A DNA stretch of 64,000 bases from Methylobacterium tarhaniae (GCF_001043955.1 NZ_LABZ01000013.1:20963-84962), one strand, 5' to 3'. Shown: positions 15,860-24,824, counted from the stretch's first letter. Notes: a model not told the origin generated them from the letters alone. Made by a program: numbers and translations.

Positions 15860-16870
15860 ATGCCGATGGCCGCCGCGGCGCGCCCGCCCGCCCGGGTCGT
15901 CCTGCGCCCGCAGGACCGCCTCCTCGATCACCAGGCCGGCCCGGTGCTCGACCGGCTCGACATGCCGCGCAACGAGGCCGCCCGCACCCTGCCGGCGGGC
16001 CTCGTCTGCCACCGGATCCTGGCGCCGGAGAGCCGGCTGGAGCAGCTCGACGCGCTCCGCTGCCGCGAACTGGTGCTCGACGGATCATCCATCGCCCGGA
16101 TCGGCGACGGCGTACGGGTCGATTACCGGCTCTCCGCCCGCGCCTGCCACCGGCTGACGGCCCTGCCGGCCTCCCTGCGCGCCGGCACCGTCGATCTGAG
16201 CGACTGCCTCGCGCTCGAATCCCTGCCGCCCGGCCTGTCGTCCGCCTTCCTCGACCTCGAGGGCTGCACCGCCCTGGCGCGGCTGCCCGACGACCTGATC
16301 CTGCGCGGCGGCCGGCTCAACCTGCGCGACTGCGCCCTGATCGACGCGCTGCCGCCGCGGGGGATGGTCGCCCAGCTCGACATCGCCGGCTGCGGCCGGA
16401 TCGACGCGGTGCCGGAGGGGTTTCGCGTGACCTCCTGGATCGACGTCGCCGGGTCCGGCCTCACGGCGGTGCCGGCGCATCTGGCGGGCATCGGCCTGCG
16501 CTGGCGCGGCGTGCCGGTCGATGCGCGCATCGCCTTCAGGCCGCACGAACTCGGAATCGGCGAGATCCTGGGCGAGCGCAATGCCGAGCGGCGCCGGGTG
16601 ATGCTGGAGCGCTTCGGCTTCGAGGCCTTCATGGCGGCGGCCGCGGCCGAGGAGCTCGATGCCGACCGCGATCCCGGCGGCGAGCGGCGCCTGCTGCGCG
16701 TCCCCCTCGAGAACGACGAGCCCCTCGTCTGCGTCTCGGTCGCCTGTCCCTCGACCGGGCGGCGCTACTTCCTGCGCGTGCCGCCCGACGTCACGACCTG
16801 CCGCCAAGCCGTGGCCTGGACGGCGGGCTTCGACGACCCGGCCGATTACGCGCCCCTGGCCGAGACCTGA
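15860..16870 (+). CDS. Leucine-rich-repeat protein with C-terminal DUF6745-type domain
   Basis: 336-aa soluble protein. Residues about 90-215 form five to six irregular leucine-rich repeats of about 20 residues (TVDLSDCLALESLPPGL, FLDLEGCTALARLPDDL, LNLRDCALIDALPP, LDIAGCGRIDAVPEGF). The C-terminal 110 residues match the DUF6745 pattern: RRLLRVPLENDEPLVCVSV, RRYFLRVPPDVTTCRQAVAW and a final YAPLAET. The function of DUF6745 is unknown. ATG 15860 is chosen over a TTG at 15851 that overlaps the previous stop. It precedes another repeat protein (STM4015 type), suggesting a recognition or scaffold role in the array. Confidence 0.8.
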   Translation: MPMAAAARPPARVVLRPQDRLLDHQAGPVLDRLDMPRNEAARTLPAGLVCHRILAPESRLEQLDALRCRELVLDGSSIARIGDGVRVDYRLSARACHRLTALPASLRAGTVDLSDCLALESLPPGLSSAFLDLEGCTALARLPDDLILRGGRLNLRDCALIDALPPRGMVAQLDIAGCGRIDAVPEGFRVTSWIDVAGSGLTAVPAHLAGIGLRWRGVPVDARIAFRPHELGIGEILGERNAERRRVMLERFGFEAFMAAAAAEELDADRDPGGERRLLRVPLENDEPLVCVSVACPSTGRRYFLRVPPDVTTCRQAVAWTAGFDDPADYAPLAET

Positions 16871-16930
16871 CCTTCGCCTCCGAGAAGAGCCGCATCCGAC
16901 CCTGCCCCGCCGCGACGAGGAACCGGACCC

Positions 16931-17854
16931 GTGCCCGACAACAACCTGACCACCTTCTTCGGCAAGCCGGTCGAGGACTTCCAGAACGGGACCGAGACGT
17001 GGGACTTCGCCCGCACCGTGGCGCGCCTGCGCATCGATTACGAGTCGCCGGACACCGTCCCGATGCTGCTCGCCGCCTACGCGTCCCTGCCCGGGGTCGA
17101 AGCCACGGAGGCCCTCGTCATCGGCGCCTGGCACGGCGACACACAGGACTCGTCGCAGGATGTCGTCGAGGCCCTGGTGACCTATGCCGAGCGCCTGCCC
17201 AACCTGCGCGCGCTCTTCCTCGGCGACATCGTCTCCGAGGAGAACGAGATTTCCTGGATCAACCAGAGCGACCTGTCGGCCCTGTGGCCGGCCTTCCCGC
17301 TCCTGGAACACATGCAGGTGCGCGGCGCCACCGACCTGTCGCTGGGCCGGTTCGAGGCGCCGCGCCTGACGACGCTGATCGTCGAATCGGGCGGCCTGCC
17401 GCGCCGGGTGGTGCAGGAGGCGCTGGCGGCGGGGGCGCCGGAACTGCGCCACCTCGAATTGTGGCTCGGCACCGACGGTTACGGCGGCGACAGCACGCCG
17501 GACGACTTCACCGCCCTGTTCGCCGGCCGGCTCTTCCCGAAGCTCGATACCCTGGCCTTGCGCGACTGCGACTATGTCGACGATCTGGCGGCGGCGATCG
17601 CGACGGCCCCGATCCTCGAGCGCATCACGACCCTCGACCTGTCGCTCGGCACCCTCACCGATGCGGGTGCCGAGGCGCTGCTGGCCTCGCCGGCCATCGC
17701 CAAGCTGTCGCGGCTCGACCTGCACCACCACTACCTCAGCGACGACATGATGGCCCGCCTGGAGCGGCTCGGCCCGGTGGTCGACGTCTCCGAGCAGCAG
17801 GACGAGGAGGAGTATGGCGGCGAGATCTACCGGAACGTCGCCGTCTCGGAATGA
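16931..17854 (+). CDS. STM4015 family protein (leucine-rich-repeat fold)
   Basis: 307-aa soluble protein matching the uncharacterised STM4015 family: N-terminal FFGKPVEDF, core GDIVSEENEISWINQSDLS, then VESGGLPRRVVQEAL, LELWLGTDGYGGDSTPDDF, LDLSLGTLTDAGAEALLAS and LDLHHHYLSDDMMARL, with a C-terminal acidic tail and VAVSE ending. The recurring L.LDL and L..L pattern indicates an LRR-like solenoid without catalytic motifs. Its stop overlaps the ATG of the STM4014-type gene (ATGA). In other bacteria this family travels with STM4011-STM4014; whether it is substrate, scaffold or sensor is unknown. Confidence 0.9.
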   Translation: MPDNNLTTFFGKPVEDFQNGTETWDFARTVARLRIDYESPDTVPMLLAAYASLPGVEATEALVIGAWHGDTQDSSQDVVEALVTYAERLPNLRALFLGDIVSEENEISWINQSDLSALWPAFPLLEHMQVRGATDLSLGRFEAPRLTTLIVESGGLPRRVVQEALAAGAPELRHLELWLGTDGYGGDSTPDDFTALFAGRLFPKLDTLALRDCDYVDDLAAAIATAPILERITTLDLSLGTLTDAGAEALLASPAIAKLSRLDLHHHYLSDDMMARLERLGPVVDVSEQQDEEEYGGEIYRNVAVSE

Positions 17855-18996
17855 TGCGGGGCTCCCCCCTCCCCTCTCGCTTCCCTCCATGCGCGATCCT
17901 CGGCGTCGCCGGGGACGAGCGCGCCGGCGGGTTCAATGCCGCCCTGGCCCGGGCCGGCCTGCCGCCGGCGCCTCTGCTCGACTATGCCGACTTCGCCGAG
18001 GCGCCGGAGCGGATCGCCGCCCTGTTCCCGGAGGGGCACGGCCTCCTGCGCGTCGACTCGCCCGGGGCCGAGCCGCGCATCCGCCGGGCGCTCGCTCACC
18101 TCGGCGGGGCGGATCTCGACGAGGCCGGGGACGACGCGACCCGCCTGCGCCCCGACCACGCCGTCCAGAGCGGGCTCTCCGCGGCGCTCGCCCTGTGCCG
18201 CCGGCTCCTGCCGCCGGGCGTCGTCGCGACCCACGCGCCCGGGACGGTCGCCCTGCTCTACGACAAGCGGGCCTGCCACGCGGCGATGCGGGCGGCCGGG
18301 CTGCCGGTGCCCCGGGCGCTGCCGCCGGCCGGCTCCTTCGCCGCCCTGGCGGAAGCCTTGCGCGCGGCCGGGCTCTCCCGCGTCTTCGTCAAGCCGCGCT
18401 TCGGCTCCGGGGCGGCCGGCATCGCCGCCCTCGCGGTCGCCCGGGGCGGGATCGAGGCCGTGTCCTCGGCGGAGCTGGGCCCGGGCGGCGTGCTGCACCA
18501 TTCGCACCGGTTGCGGCGCACCCGCGGGGCCGAGGCCGTGGCCCTCGTCGACGCGATCCTGGCCCTGGACGCGCATGTCGAGCAATGGGTGCCGAAGGCG
18601 GCTCTCGACGGGCGCCCTTGCGACCTGCGGGTGCTGGTCGTGGACGGCGAGGTCGCCCACACGGTCCTGCGCAGCGCCGCCGGCCCGATCACCAACCTCG
18701 ATCTCGGCGGGCGCCGGGCCGAAGCCGATTCCCTGCGGGCGCTGGCCGCCCCCGGCGCCTGGGAGGCGATGCGGGAGGATTGCCGGCGTTTCGCGGCTTG
18801 CCACCCGGACACCTTCCACGTCGCCTTCGACGTGGCGCTGACGATCGGCCTGCGCCGCCACGTCTTCTTCGAGGCGAACGCCTTCGGCGACCTGATCCGG
18901 CGCGTCCGCCACCGGGGCCTCGACCCCTATGAGTGGCAGGTCGCGCGCCTGCCGGGCTGGGTCGCCGCCCGCAAGCCGGCGGGGCTCGCCGCATGA
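17851..18996 (+). CDS. STM4014 family protein (ATP-grasp)
   Basis: 381-aa protein with an ATP-grasp-like layout, implying ATP-dependent ligation of a carboxylate to an amine or thiol. YDKRACHAAMRAAGLPVPRA (about 138-157) begins the nucleotide-binding lobe, VFVKPRFGSGAAGIAAL (about 179-195) supplies the ATP-binding Lys and glycine loop, and CDLRVLVVDGEVAHTVLR followed by HVFFEANAFGD gives the Asp/Glu/Asn metal-ligand region near the C-terminus. The start overlaps the STM4015-type stop and its own stop overlaps the next gene. Substrates unknown. Confidence 0.87.
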   Translation: MMRGSPLPSRFPPCAILGVAGDERAGGFNAALARAGLPPAPLLDYADFAEAPERIAALFPEGHGLLRVDSPGAEPRIRRALAHLGGADLDEAGDDATRLRPDHAVQSGLSAALALCRRLLPPGVVATHAPGTVALLYDKRACHAAMRAAGLPVPRALPPAGSFAALAEALRAAGLSRVFVKPRFGSGAAGIAALAVARGGIEAVSSAELGPGGVLHHSHRLRRTRGAEAVALVDAILALDAHVEQWVPKAALDGRPCDLRVLVVDGEVAHTVLRSAAGPITNLDLGGRRAEADSLRALAAPGAWEAMREDCRRFAACHPDTFHVAFDVALTIGLRRHVFFEANAFGDLIRRVRHRGLDPYEWQVARLPGWVAARKPAGLAA

Positions 18997-19820
18997 TCCG
19001 GGCCGCCTCGCTCCTCGGCTCGCACGACATCCTGCTCGTGACGCTCGATTCGCTGCGCTACGACGTCGCCGCCGCGGCGCTCGCCGCGGGCCGCACGCCG
19101 CATCTCGCGCGCCTGCTGCCGACGGGCGGCTGGGAGCGGCGCCACGCACCGGGCAGCTTCACCTACGCCGCGCACCAGGCCTTCTTCGCCGGCTTCCTGC
19201 CGACGCCGGCGGCGCCCGGGCCCCATCCCCGCCACTTCGTCCTGCGCTTCGAGGGCAGCCGCACCACCGGGCCGGACACCGCCCTGCTCGACGGGCCCGA
19301 CATCGTCTCGGGCCTCGCCGCCTGCGGCTACCACACGCTCTGCATCGGCGGCGTCGGGTTCTTCAACAAGCGCACGCCCCTCGGCTGCGTCCTGCCGGGC
19401 CTGTTCGCCGAGAGCCACTGGCGTCCCGGCTTCGGGGTGCAGGCGCGGACCTCGACCGCCGCGCAGGTCGGCCTCGCCGTCGCGCGGCTCGCGGAGCTCG
19501 ACCCGGACCGGCGGCTGTTCCTGTTCCTCAACGTCTCGGCGACCCACCATCCGACCCGCCACTACCTGCCGGGCGCGACCCGGGAGAGCGCGGAGACCCA
19601 AGGGGCGGCCCTCGCCTATGCGGACGGCGCCCTGGCGCCGCTCTTCCCGGCCCTCGCCCGGCGCGGGCCGGCCTTCTGCATCCTCTGCGCCGATCACGGC
19701 AGCGCCTTCGGCGAGGACGGCTATCAGGGCCACCGCCTCGCCCATCCGACCGTGTGGGACGTGCCTTACGCCGAGTTCATCCTCGAGGCTGCGCAGGAGA
19801 CCCCATGGAGGAGCGCATGA
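18993..19820 (+). CDS. STM4013/SEN3800 family hydrolase (alkaline phosphatase superfamily)
   Basis: 275-aa predicted metal-dependent phospho- or sulfo-hydrolase. The opening DILLVTLDSLRYDVAAAAL supplies the first metal-ligand Asp of the superfamily, SFTYAAHQAFFAGFLPTP covers the nucleophile region (a Thr where sulfatases have Cys/Ser), and LCADHGSAFGEDG near the C-terminus is the conserved D-H-G metal site. No signal peptide, so it is cytoplasmic, unlike secreted sulfatases. It overlaps both neighbours by 4 nt. Confidence 0.87.
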   Translation: MIRAASLLGSHDILLVTLDSLRYDVAAAALAAGRTPHLARLLPTGGWERRHAPGSFTYAAHQAFFAGFLPTPAAPGPHPRHFVLRFEGSRTTGPDTALLDGPDIVSGLAACGYHTLCIGGVGFFNKRTPLGCVLPGLFAESHWRPGFGVQARTSTAAQVGLAVARLAELDPDRRLFLFLNVSATHHPTRHYLPGATRESAETQGAALAYADGALAPLFPALARRGPAFCILCADHGSAFGEDGYQGHRLAHPTVWDVPYAEFILEAAQETPWRSA

Positions 19821-21145
19821 GCGCCGCCGCGATCCTCGCCGGCCCTGTCTATGGCGGCTACCAATACGCCTACCCGCACAAGACCGCCTACCGGCCGCTG
19901 GCCCGGCCGGTGCCGCTCGCCGAGGCCTGGGCGGAGGAGCCGAAGGACGCGCTCTTCCTCTACGCCCACATCCCGTTCTGCGCGATGCGCTGCGGCTTCT
20001 GCAACCTGTTCACCCTGACCCGGGGCGAGGGGCAGGTCGGCCCCTATCTCGATGCCCTGCGGCTCCAGGCCGAGACCGTGGCGGCGAGCCTCGGGCGCGT
20101 CCGGATCGCCCGCATGGCGCTCGGCGGCGGCACGCCGACCTATCTGGCGCCCGCCGACCTCGACCGGCTCCTGTGCGACCTGCGCGAGACGTTCGGGGCG
20201 GCCCCCGCCGAGGTGCCGACCTCGGTCGAGACCGCGCCCGGCACCACCACGCCGGAGCGCCTCGCCGTCCTGCGGGCGCACGGGGTGGCGCGCCTCAGCA
20301 TCGGCGTCGAATCGTTTCGCGACGACGAGGCCCGGGCGATGGGACGGCCGCAGGCGCGCGGGCTCGTCGAGGCGGCCCTGGGCGCGATCCGCGACGCCGG
20401 GTTCCCGGTGCTCAACATCGACCTGATCTACGGCGCCGCCGGACAGACGCCCGAGAGCGTCCTCGATTCCGTCGAGGCGGCCCTGGCCTGGGAGCCGGAG
20501 GAGATCTTCCTCTATCCGCTCTATGTCCGGCCGCTGACCGGGCTCGGCCGGCGCGGCGCCCCGGCGGAGAACGACCGTGCCTGGGACGCGCGCCGCCTCG
20601 CGATCTACCGCGCCGCCCGCGACCGGCTCCGTGCCGCCGGCTACGTCCAGGTCTCGATGCGGATGTTCCGGCGGGGCCCCGGAGCGGAGGACGGCCCGGC
20701 TTACGATTGCGCCCGCGACGGCATGGTGGGCCTCGGCGCCGGGGCGCGGTCCTACACCGCCGGCCTGCACTACTCGACCGCCTACGCGGTCGGGCAACCG
20801 GGCGTCGCGGCGATCGTCGCCGATTACGTCGCCCGCGACGCCGCGCGGCACGGGCGGGCCGATTACGGTGCCTGGCTCGACGAGGAGGACCGCCGGCGCC
20901 GCTTCGTGCTGATGCATCTGCTCCAGGCCGCCGGCCTGCCCCTGCGGGCCTATGCCGAGCGCTTCGGCACGCCGCTCCTGCACGACCTGCCGGATCTCGC
21001 CGGCCTCGTCGAGGCGGGCCTCGCGGTGCTCGACTCCGGGATCCTCACCCTGACGGAAGCCGGCCTCGAACGCTCGGACGCGATCGGCCCCTGGCTCCAG
21101 GGAACGGTCGTGCGCGAGCGGATGCGCACCTTCGCGTTGCGCTGA
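19817..21145 (+). CDS. STM4012 family radical SAM protein (HemN-like)
   Basis: 442-aa radical S-adenosylmethionine enzyme. The [4Fe-4S]-binding CxxxCxxC is in HIPFCAMRCGFCNL (about residues 48-61), followed by the GGGTP motif and a VETAPGTT / IGVESFRDDEA strand pair as in coproporphyrinogen-dehydrogenase (HemN) relatives. The C-terminal portion has the HemN-like helical domain (FVLMHLLQAAGLPL). ATG 19817 overlaps the previous stop and has GGAGGAG upstream; an ATG at 19805 would overlap the site itself. Family function unknown; HemN relatives also include heme chaperones and C-methyltransferases. Confidence 0.92.
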   Translation: MSAAAILAGPVYGGYQYAYPHKTAYRPLARPVPLAEAWAEEPKDALFLYAHIPFCAMRCGFCNLFTLTRGEGQVGPYLDALRLQAETVAASLGRVRIARMALGGGTPTYLAPADLDRLLCDLRETFGAAPAEVPTSVETAPGTTTPERLAVLRAHGVARLSIGVESFRDDEARAMGRPQARGLVEAALGAIRDAGFPVLNIDLIYGAAGQTPESVLDSVEAALAWEPEEIFLYPLYVRPLTGLGRRGAPAENDRAWDARRLAIYRAARDRLRAAGYVQVSMRMFRRGPGAEDGPAYDCARDGMVGLGAGARSYTAGLHYSTAYAVGQPGVAAIVADYVARDAARHGRADYGAWLDEEDRRRRFVLMHLLQAAGLPLRAYAERFGTPLLHDLPDLAGLVEAGLAVLDSGILTLTEAGLERSDAIGPWLQGTVVRERMRTFALR

Positions 21146-21147
21146 CC

Positions 21148-22038
21148 ATGGCGCCGGCCCATCTCGACATCCTGTACCGGGGGCCGCTCTCGAGCTGCAA
21201 CTATGCCTGCCCGTACTGCCCCTTCGCCAAGCGGCGCGACAGCCGCGAGACCCTGGCCCGGGACGCCGCGCAGCTCGCCCGCTTCGTCGCCTGGATCGAG
21301 GGGCAGACGGCGCGCAGCCTCGGCATCCTGTTCACGCCCTGGGGCGAGGCGCTGATCCGCCCCGCCTACCGGGCCGCGATGGCGCGCCTCAGCCGGCTGC
21401 CGCAGGTCCGCCGGGTCGCCGCGCAGACCAACCTGTCCTGGCCGACCGGCTGGCTCGACGAGTGCGCGCCGGAGCGCATCGCCTTCTGGTGCACCTTCCA
21501 CCCCGGCGAGACGCCGCTCGACCGCTTCCTCGGCCGCTGCGCCGAGCTCGACGCGCGCGGAATCGGCTACAGCGTCGGCATCGTCGGCAAGCGCGAGCAC
21601 CTGCCGGTCCTGGCCGAGCTGCGGCGGCGCCTGCGCCCGGACGTGTATCTGTGGGTGAACGCCTACCGGGACGAGGGACCGCATCACTACCGGGCCGACG
21701 ACCTCGCGCTCATCCGGTCGATCGATCCGCTGTTCGACGTCAACCGGACCGGCATCCGCAGCCGCGGCTTGGCCTGCGCCACCGGCGAGAGCGTGATCAG
21801 CGTCGACGGCGACGGCGAGGTCCGCCGCTGCCACACCGTCAAGGCGCGGATCGGCAACCTCTACGACCCGGATTTCGACGCCGCCCTCACGCCCCGGCCC
21901 TGCCCGCTCGCACAGTGCCGCTGCCATATCGGCTACGCCCACATGCCGCATCTGGGCTTTCGCGAGATCTTCGGGGCCGGCCTGCTGGAGCGGGCCCTGC
22001 CGCCGTCCGACGCGCCGCCGCAGGGGGCGACGGGGTAG
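21148..22038 (+). CDS. STM4011 family radical SAM protein
   Basis: 296-aa radical SAM enzyme, last gene of the array. The cluster motif CxxxCxxC appears early in LSSCNYACPYCPFAKRRDS (about residues 14-32), and a C-terminal Cys-rich segment (PCPLAQCRCHIGYAHMP, about 251-267) could hold a second iron-sulfur cluster as in SPASM/Twitch maturases; CATGESVISVDGDGEVRRCH also resembles that type. This is the best hint that the locus modifies a peptide or protein. It begins 2 nt after the STM4012-type stop. Confidence 0.9.
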   Translation: MAPAHLDILYRGPLSSCNYACPYCPFAKRRDSRETLARDAAQLARFVAWIEGQTARSLGILFTPWGEALIRPAYRAAMARLSRLPQVRRVAAQTNLSWPTGWLDECAPERIAFWCTFHPGETPLDRFLGRCAELDARGIGYSVGIVGKREHLPVLAELRRRLRPDVYLWVNAYRDEGPHHYRADDLALIRSIDPLFDVNRTGIRSRGLACATGESVISVDGDGEVRRCHTVKARIGNLYDPDFDAALTPRPCPLAQCRCHIGYAHMPHLGFREIFGAGLLERALPPSDAPPQGATG

Positions 22039-22439
22039 ACGGGTGCGGTGCGGCGATCGGCGACGCCGCGACCCGGGGACGTCCTCGTCCGATGAGATCG
22101 GTAGAGGCTTGGGAGCGGACGTGCCCCCAATACACGACACGGGAGGCTGTGCGGTGGCCATCGCTCCGGCACCCGCACAGCCCGCTGTGTCGTGTCCCGT
22201 GGGACGCGCCTCGGCCTTAACCTTAAGACCTTCTTTATTCGACCTTCTCCGAGGGCCGCCATCCGCCCCATCCCGCCGACGACCTCAGGATGGAAGCGTC
22301 GGTGGCGGAGAAGCGCTCCGTCGAACGGCAGCGCGCGGTGGCGGGAGCAGGGATGCGAGACCGCAGCGTGCCCTTCACGCCACCCTTGCGCCGCCGCCGA
22401 CCGCGACGCCCACGATCGGGAGCGCCGCGACCACGCGCG
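22039..22439. other. Convergent intergenic region between radical-SAM array and repB
   Basis: About 400 bp between genes facing each other. It contains the large imperfect palindrome described at 22132-22195 and a short AT-richer segment near 22215-22245. No open frame here is convincing; in particular no repC follows repB on the minus strand. Confidence 0.5.
22132..22195. terminator. Long imperfect palindrome, possible bidirectional terminator
   Basis: Outer arms ACACGACAC (22132-22140) and GTGTCGTGT (22187-22195) and inner arms GGCTGTGCGG (22145-22154) and CCGCACAGCC (22173-22182) fold into one extended hairpin. Being midway between convergent transcripts it may terminate both, though neither side has a T-run. 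A small structured RNA or replication-related site cannot be excluded. Confidence 0.45.
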
Positions 22440-23459
22440 CTACGCGCCGGCCTTGAACTCCGCATACAGGTCGCGCAGGCGGGTCAGCACGAACTCGGCG
22501 AATTCGGGTGACTTGCGCCGGTCGATCGTCAGCGAGACGCGGTCCTCGTCCTGGGTGACCTTCGCCAGCATCCGGCCATCCGTCGTGGACCAGCTCTCCG
22601 CCTTAGCCTTCACCGGCTGCGGCTTCGTCGCGGCGATGACCTGCTTGAAGCGGGCCTCGCTCTCCAGTGCGGAAAAGCCGGGATCGGCGATGGCCTGCTG
22701 GATGGCGGCCGCCCTCCCCTCCTCGGCGATCAGGCTCACCAGCTCGAGCCAGGCGCGCCGGCCGATCCCGGGCGCCGGACCGATGGCGTCGATGACCTCC
22801 TCGGGGATCTTGGTCGCGACCGAGAGCATGTTCGAGAGGTCGCTCTTGTAGATCGACATCGCCGCCATGATCGTCGCGCGGCTGAATCCCCGCTGCTCCA
22901 GGCGGCGCGCGAACAGCGCCTTCTCGATATAGGAAAGGTCCTCGCGCTCGTGGTTCTCCTGGCCCTGCGCGACGACCAGTTGCTCGTCCGACAGGGCGCG
23001 AACGACGGCCCGGACCGGCAGGCCCAGGGCCTTGACGGCGCGCAGCCGCCGATGGCCGAAGGCGACCTGGTAGCGCCCGGCGGCGTCCGGGTGCGGACGG
23101 ACCAGGATCGGGTTGAGCTGGCCGTGGTCCCGGATCTTCTCCGTCAGGCCGGCCAGCGCCTGATCCGAGACCGGCATGCGGTCGGCGACGAAGGACGGGT
23201 CGACCAGCCCGGTATCGAGCTCGATGATGACCTGGCCCTCGGTCAGCTTCTTCTCGATTTCCTCGGCGCGCTTGGCGCGCTCGCTCACCTCGCCGAGCGA
23301 CTGGCCGATGGCCCCCACCGGCGTCGCCGTGCTGTCGGCAATGAGGTCGGGCGAGCCGAGGATCGGCCGCGCCCGCACCCGATTGACCAAAGGTGCCGGC
23401 GTCTCCGGGACTTGCGGGTCGCGCTTCCCGATGGTGCTGAACAGCGACTTGCGGCTCAA
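22440..23459 (-). CDS. repB: Plasmid partitioning protein RepB (ParB family)
   Basis: ParB-type centromere-binding protein, 339 aa, that loads at parS and works with RepA in replicon segregation. It has an N-terminal linker, the ParB/Srx domain with GQLNPILVRPHPD and FGHRRLRAVKALGLPVRAVV (about 140-170), ENHEREDLSYIEKALFARRL, and the helix-turn-helix FSRATIMAAMSIYKSDLSNM. The start is a TTG at 23459 overlapping the repA stop by 4 nt, with GGGGGAGGG upstream; no ATG gives the normal RepB N-terminus MSRKSLF. Its usual partner repC is absent downstream. Confidence 0.93.
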   Translation of the reverse strand: MSRKSLFSTIGKRDPQVPETPAPLVNRVRARPILGSPDLIADSTATPVGAIGQSLGEVSERAKRAEEIEKKLTEGQVIIELDTGLVDPSFVADRMPVSDQALAGLTEKIRDHGQLNPILVRPHPDAAGRYQVAFGHRRLRAVKALGLPVRAVVRALSDEQLVVAQGQENHEREDLSYIEKALFARRLEQRGFSRATIMAAMSIYKSDLSNMLSVATKIPEEVIDAIGPAPGIGRRAWLELVSLIAEEGRAAAIQQAIADPGFSALESEARFKQVIAATKPQPVKAKAESWSTTDGRMLAKVTQDEDRVSLTIDRRKSPEFAEFVLTRLRDLYAEFKAGA

Positions 23460-24682
23460 ACTGCCCTCCCCCAGGCCTTCTTGATCTGGGCTTCGATCTC
23501 GGTGTTCACGTTGGTCACCGCTTCCACGGCTCGGTCGTAGGTCGAGCGCGTGAATTGCTGGCGCTCGACCTCGAAGATGGTCTGGTTGGTCAGCCCGGCA
23601 TCCGAGATCGCGGTGCTCTTCAGCATCGGATGGATCAGGACGTGCTCGCCGAAGATGGAGCGCAGGAACGCCACCATCTGGTTCTGCGGGCCGTCGCTCG
23701 GCTCGAACCGGGTGATCAGGTACTTCATCCAGTCGTAGGAGGTCGATGCGCCGTGCCGCGAGACCTCGTCGAGCAGGTCGCCGGTCATCTGCAGGAACTG
23801 GCTCATCGACATCACGTCCAGCATCTGCGGATGGATGGTGATGAGGACGGCGGTCGCGGCGGTCAGCGCCGAGAGCGTCAGGTAGCCGAGCTGCGGCGGG
23901 CAATCGATGACGACGACGTCGTAGAGGTTCTGCGCCTGGCCGATCGCCTGCCCGATCCGGGCGAAGAACAGGGTGTCGCCCGTCCGGCGCTGGAGCAGCG
24001 CCTTCGGGGTGTCGTGCTCGAACTCCATCAGCTCGAGATTGCCCGGGATGATGTGCAGGCCGGGAATGTAGGTGCCGCGCACGATCTCGGCGATCGGGCG
24101 GCGCTCGTCGTCGTAGCGGATCGCGCCGTACAGCGTCTCGTTCGGCCCGACATGCGTCTCGGGCTGGTGCCCGAACAGGGCCGAGAGGCTGGCCTGCGGG
24201 TCGAGGTCGATGGCGAGCACCCGGTAGCCGTGCAGCGCGAGGTGCTGGGCGAGATGCGCCGCGGTCGTGGTCTTGCCCGAGCCGCCCTTGAAGTTCATCA
24301 CCGTGATGACCTGCAGGTGCTCGCCGGGCCCGCGATGCGGCACGTAGCGGCGGTTGCCGCGCGTGCCCTGGTCGAGGCGCTTGCGCAGCTCGTGGATGTC
24401 CTCGACGGAATAGCTCCGGCGGCCGTTCTTCACGGCAGGGGCGACCCCGTTCTCCTCGGTGACGACCTGCCGGAGATACGATTCGTGGATCCCGAGCAGC
24501 CGCGCCGTCTCGGCCGGGCTGAACGGCCGGATGGATTTCTCGGCCTCCGGCGGGAAGATGTTGCGGTGATGCGCCTGAAGCTGGGACGAGAGTTCCGCGC
24601 CGTGGCGCTGCACCAGCTCCTTCAGCTCGGACGGCCGGCCGGCGGCGGCCGGGGTCGCGGGTTTCGCCTTCTCCGCACTCAT
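23456..24682 (-). CDS. repA: Plasmid partitioning protein RepA (ParA family ATPase)
   Basis: Walker-type partition ATPase of 408 aa, the normal size for repABC RepA. An N-terminal helix-turn-helix (FSPAETARLLGIHESYLRQV, about 55-74), used for autorepression, precedes the deviant Walker A FKGGSGKTTTAAHLAQHL (about 124-141), then DLDPQASLSALFG and VVVIDCPPQLGYLTL. ATG 24682 gives the family-like start; in-frame codons upstream to 24772 are rejected. Cotranscribed with repB; three parS palindromes lie 143-226 bp upstream. Confidence 0.95.
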   Translation of the reverse strand: MSAEKAKPATPAAAGRPSELKELVQRHGAELSSQLQAHHRNIFPPEAEKSIRPFSPAETARLLGIHESYLRQVVTEENGVAPAVKNGRRSYSVEDIHELRKRLDQGTRGNRRYVPHRGPGEHLQVITVMNFKGGSGKTTTAAHLAQHLALHGYRVLAIDLDPQASLSALFGHQPETHVGPNETLYGAIRYDDERRPIAEIVRGTYIPGLHIIPGNLELMEFEHDTPKALLQRRTGDTLFFARIGQAIGQAQNLYDVVVIDCPPQLGYLTLSALTAATAVLITIHPQMLDVMSMSQFLQMTGDLLDEVSRHGASTSYDWMKYLITRFEPSDGPQNQMVAFLRSIFGEHVLIHPMLKSTAISDAGLTNQTIFEVERQQFTRSTYDRAVEAVTNVNTEIEAQIKKAWGRAV

Positions 24683-24824
24683 CTCGTTGTCCGTCGTCAG
24701 AATCGCTTTTCGCGGCAGAATCGGTAAAACTGCGCGGATGACAGGGTTGAGGCGATTCCGAGGGTTTATCAAGGGGCATGTCGCGCGCGATGCGAACGAA
24801 TCGGCCGGAAGGCGCGCAGGCTCG

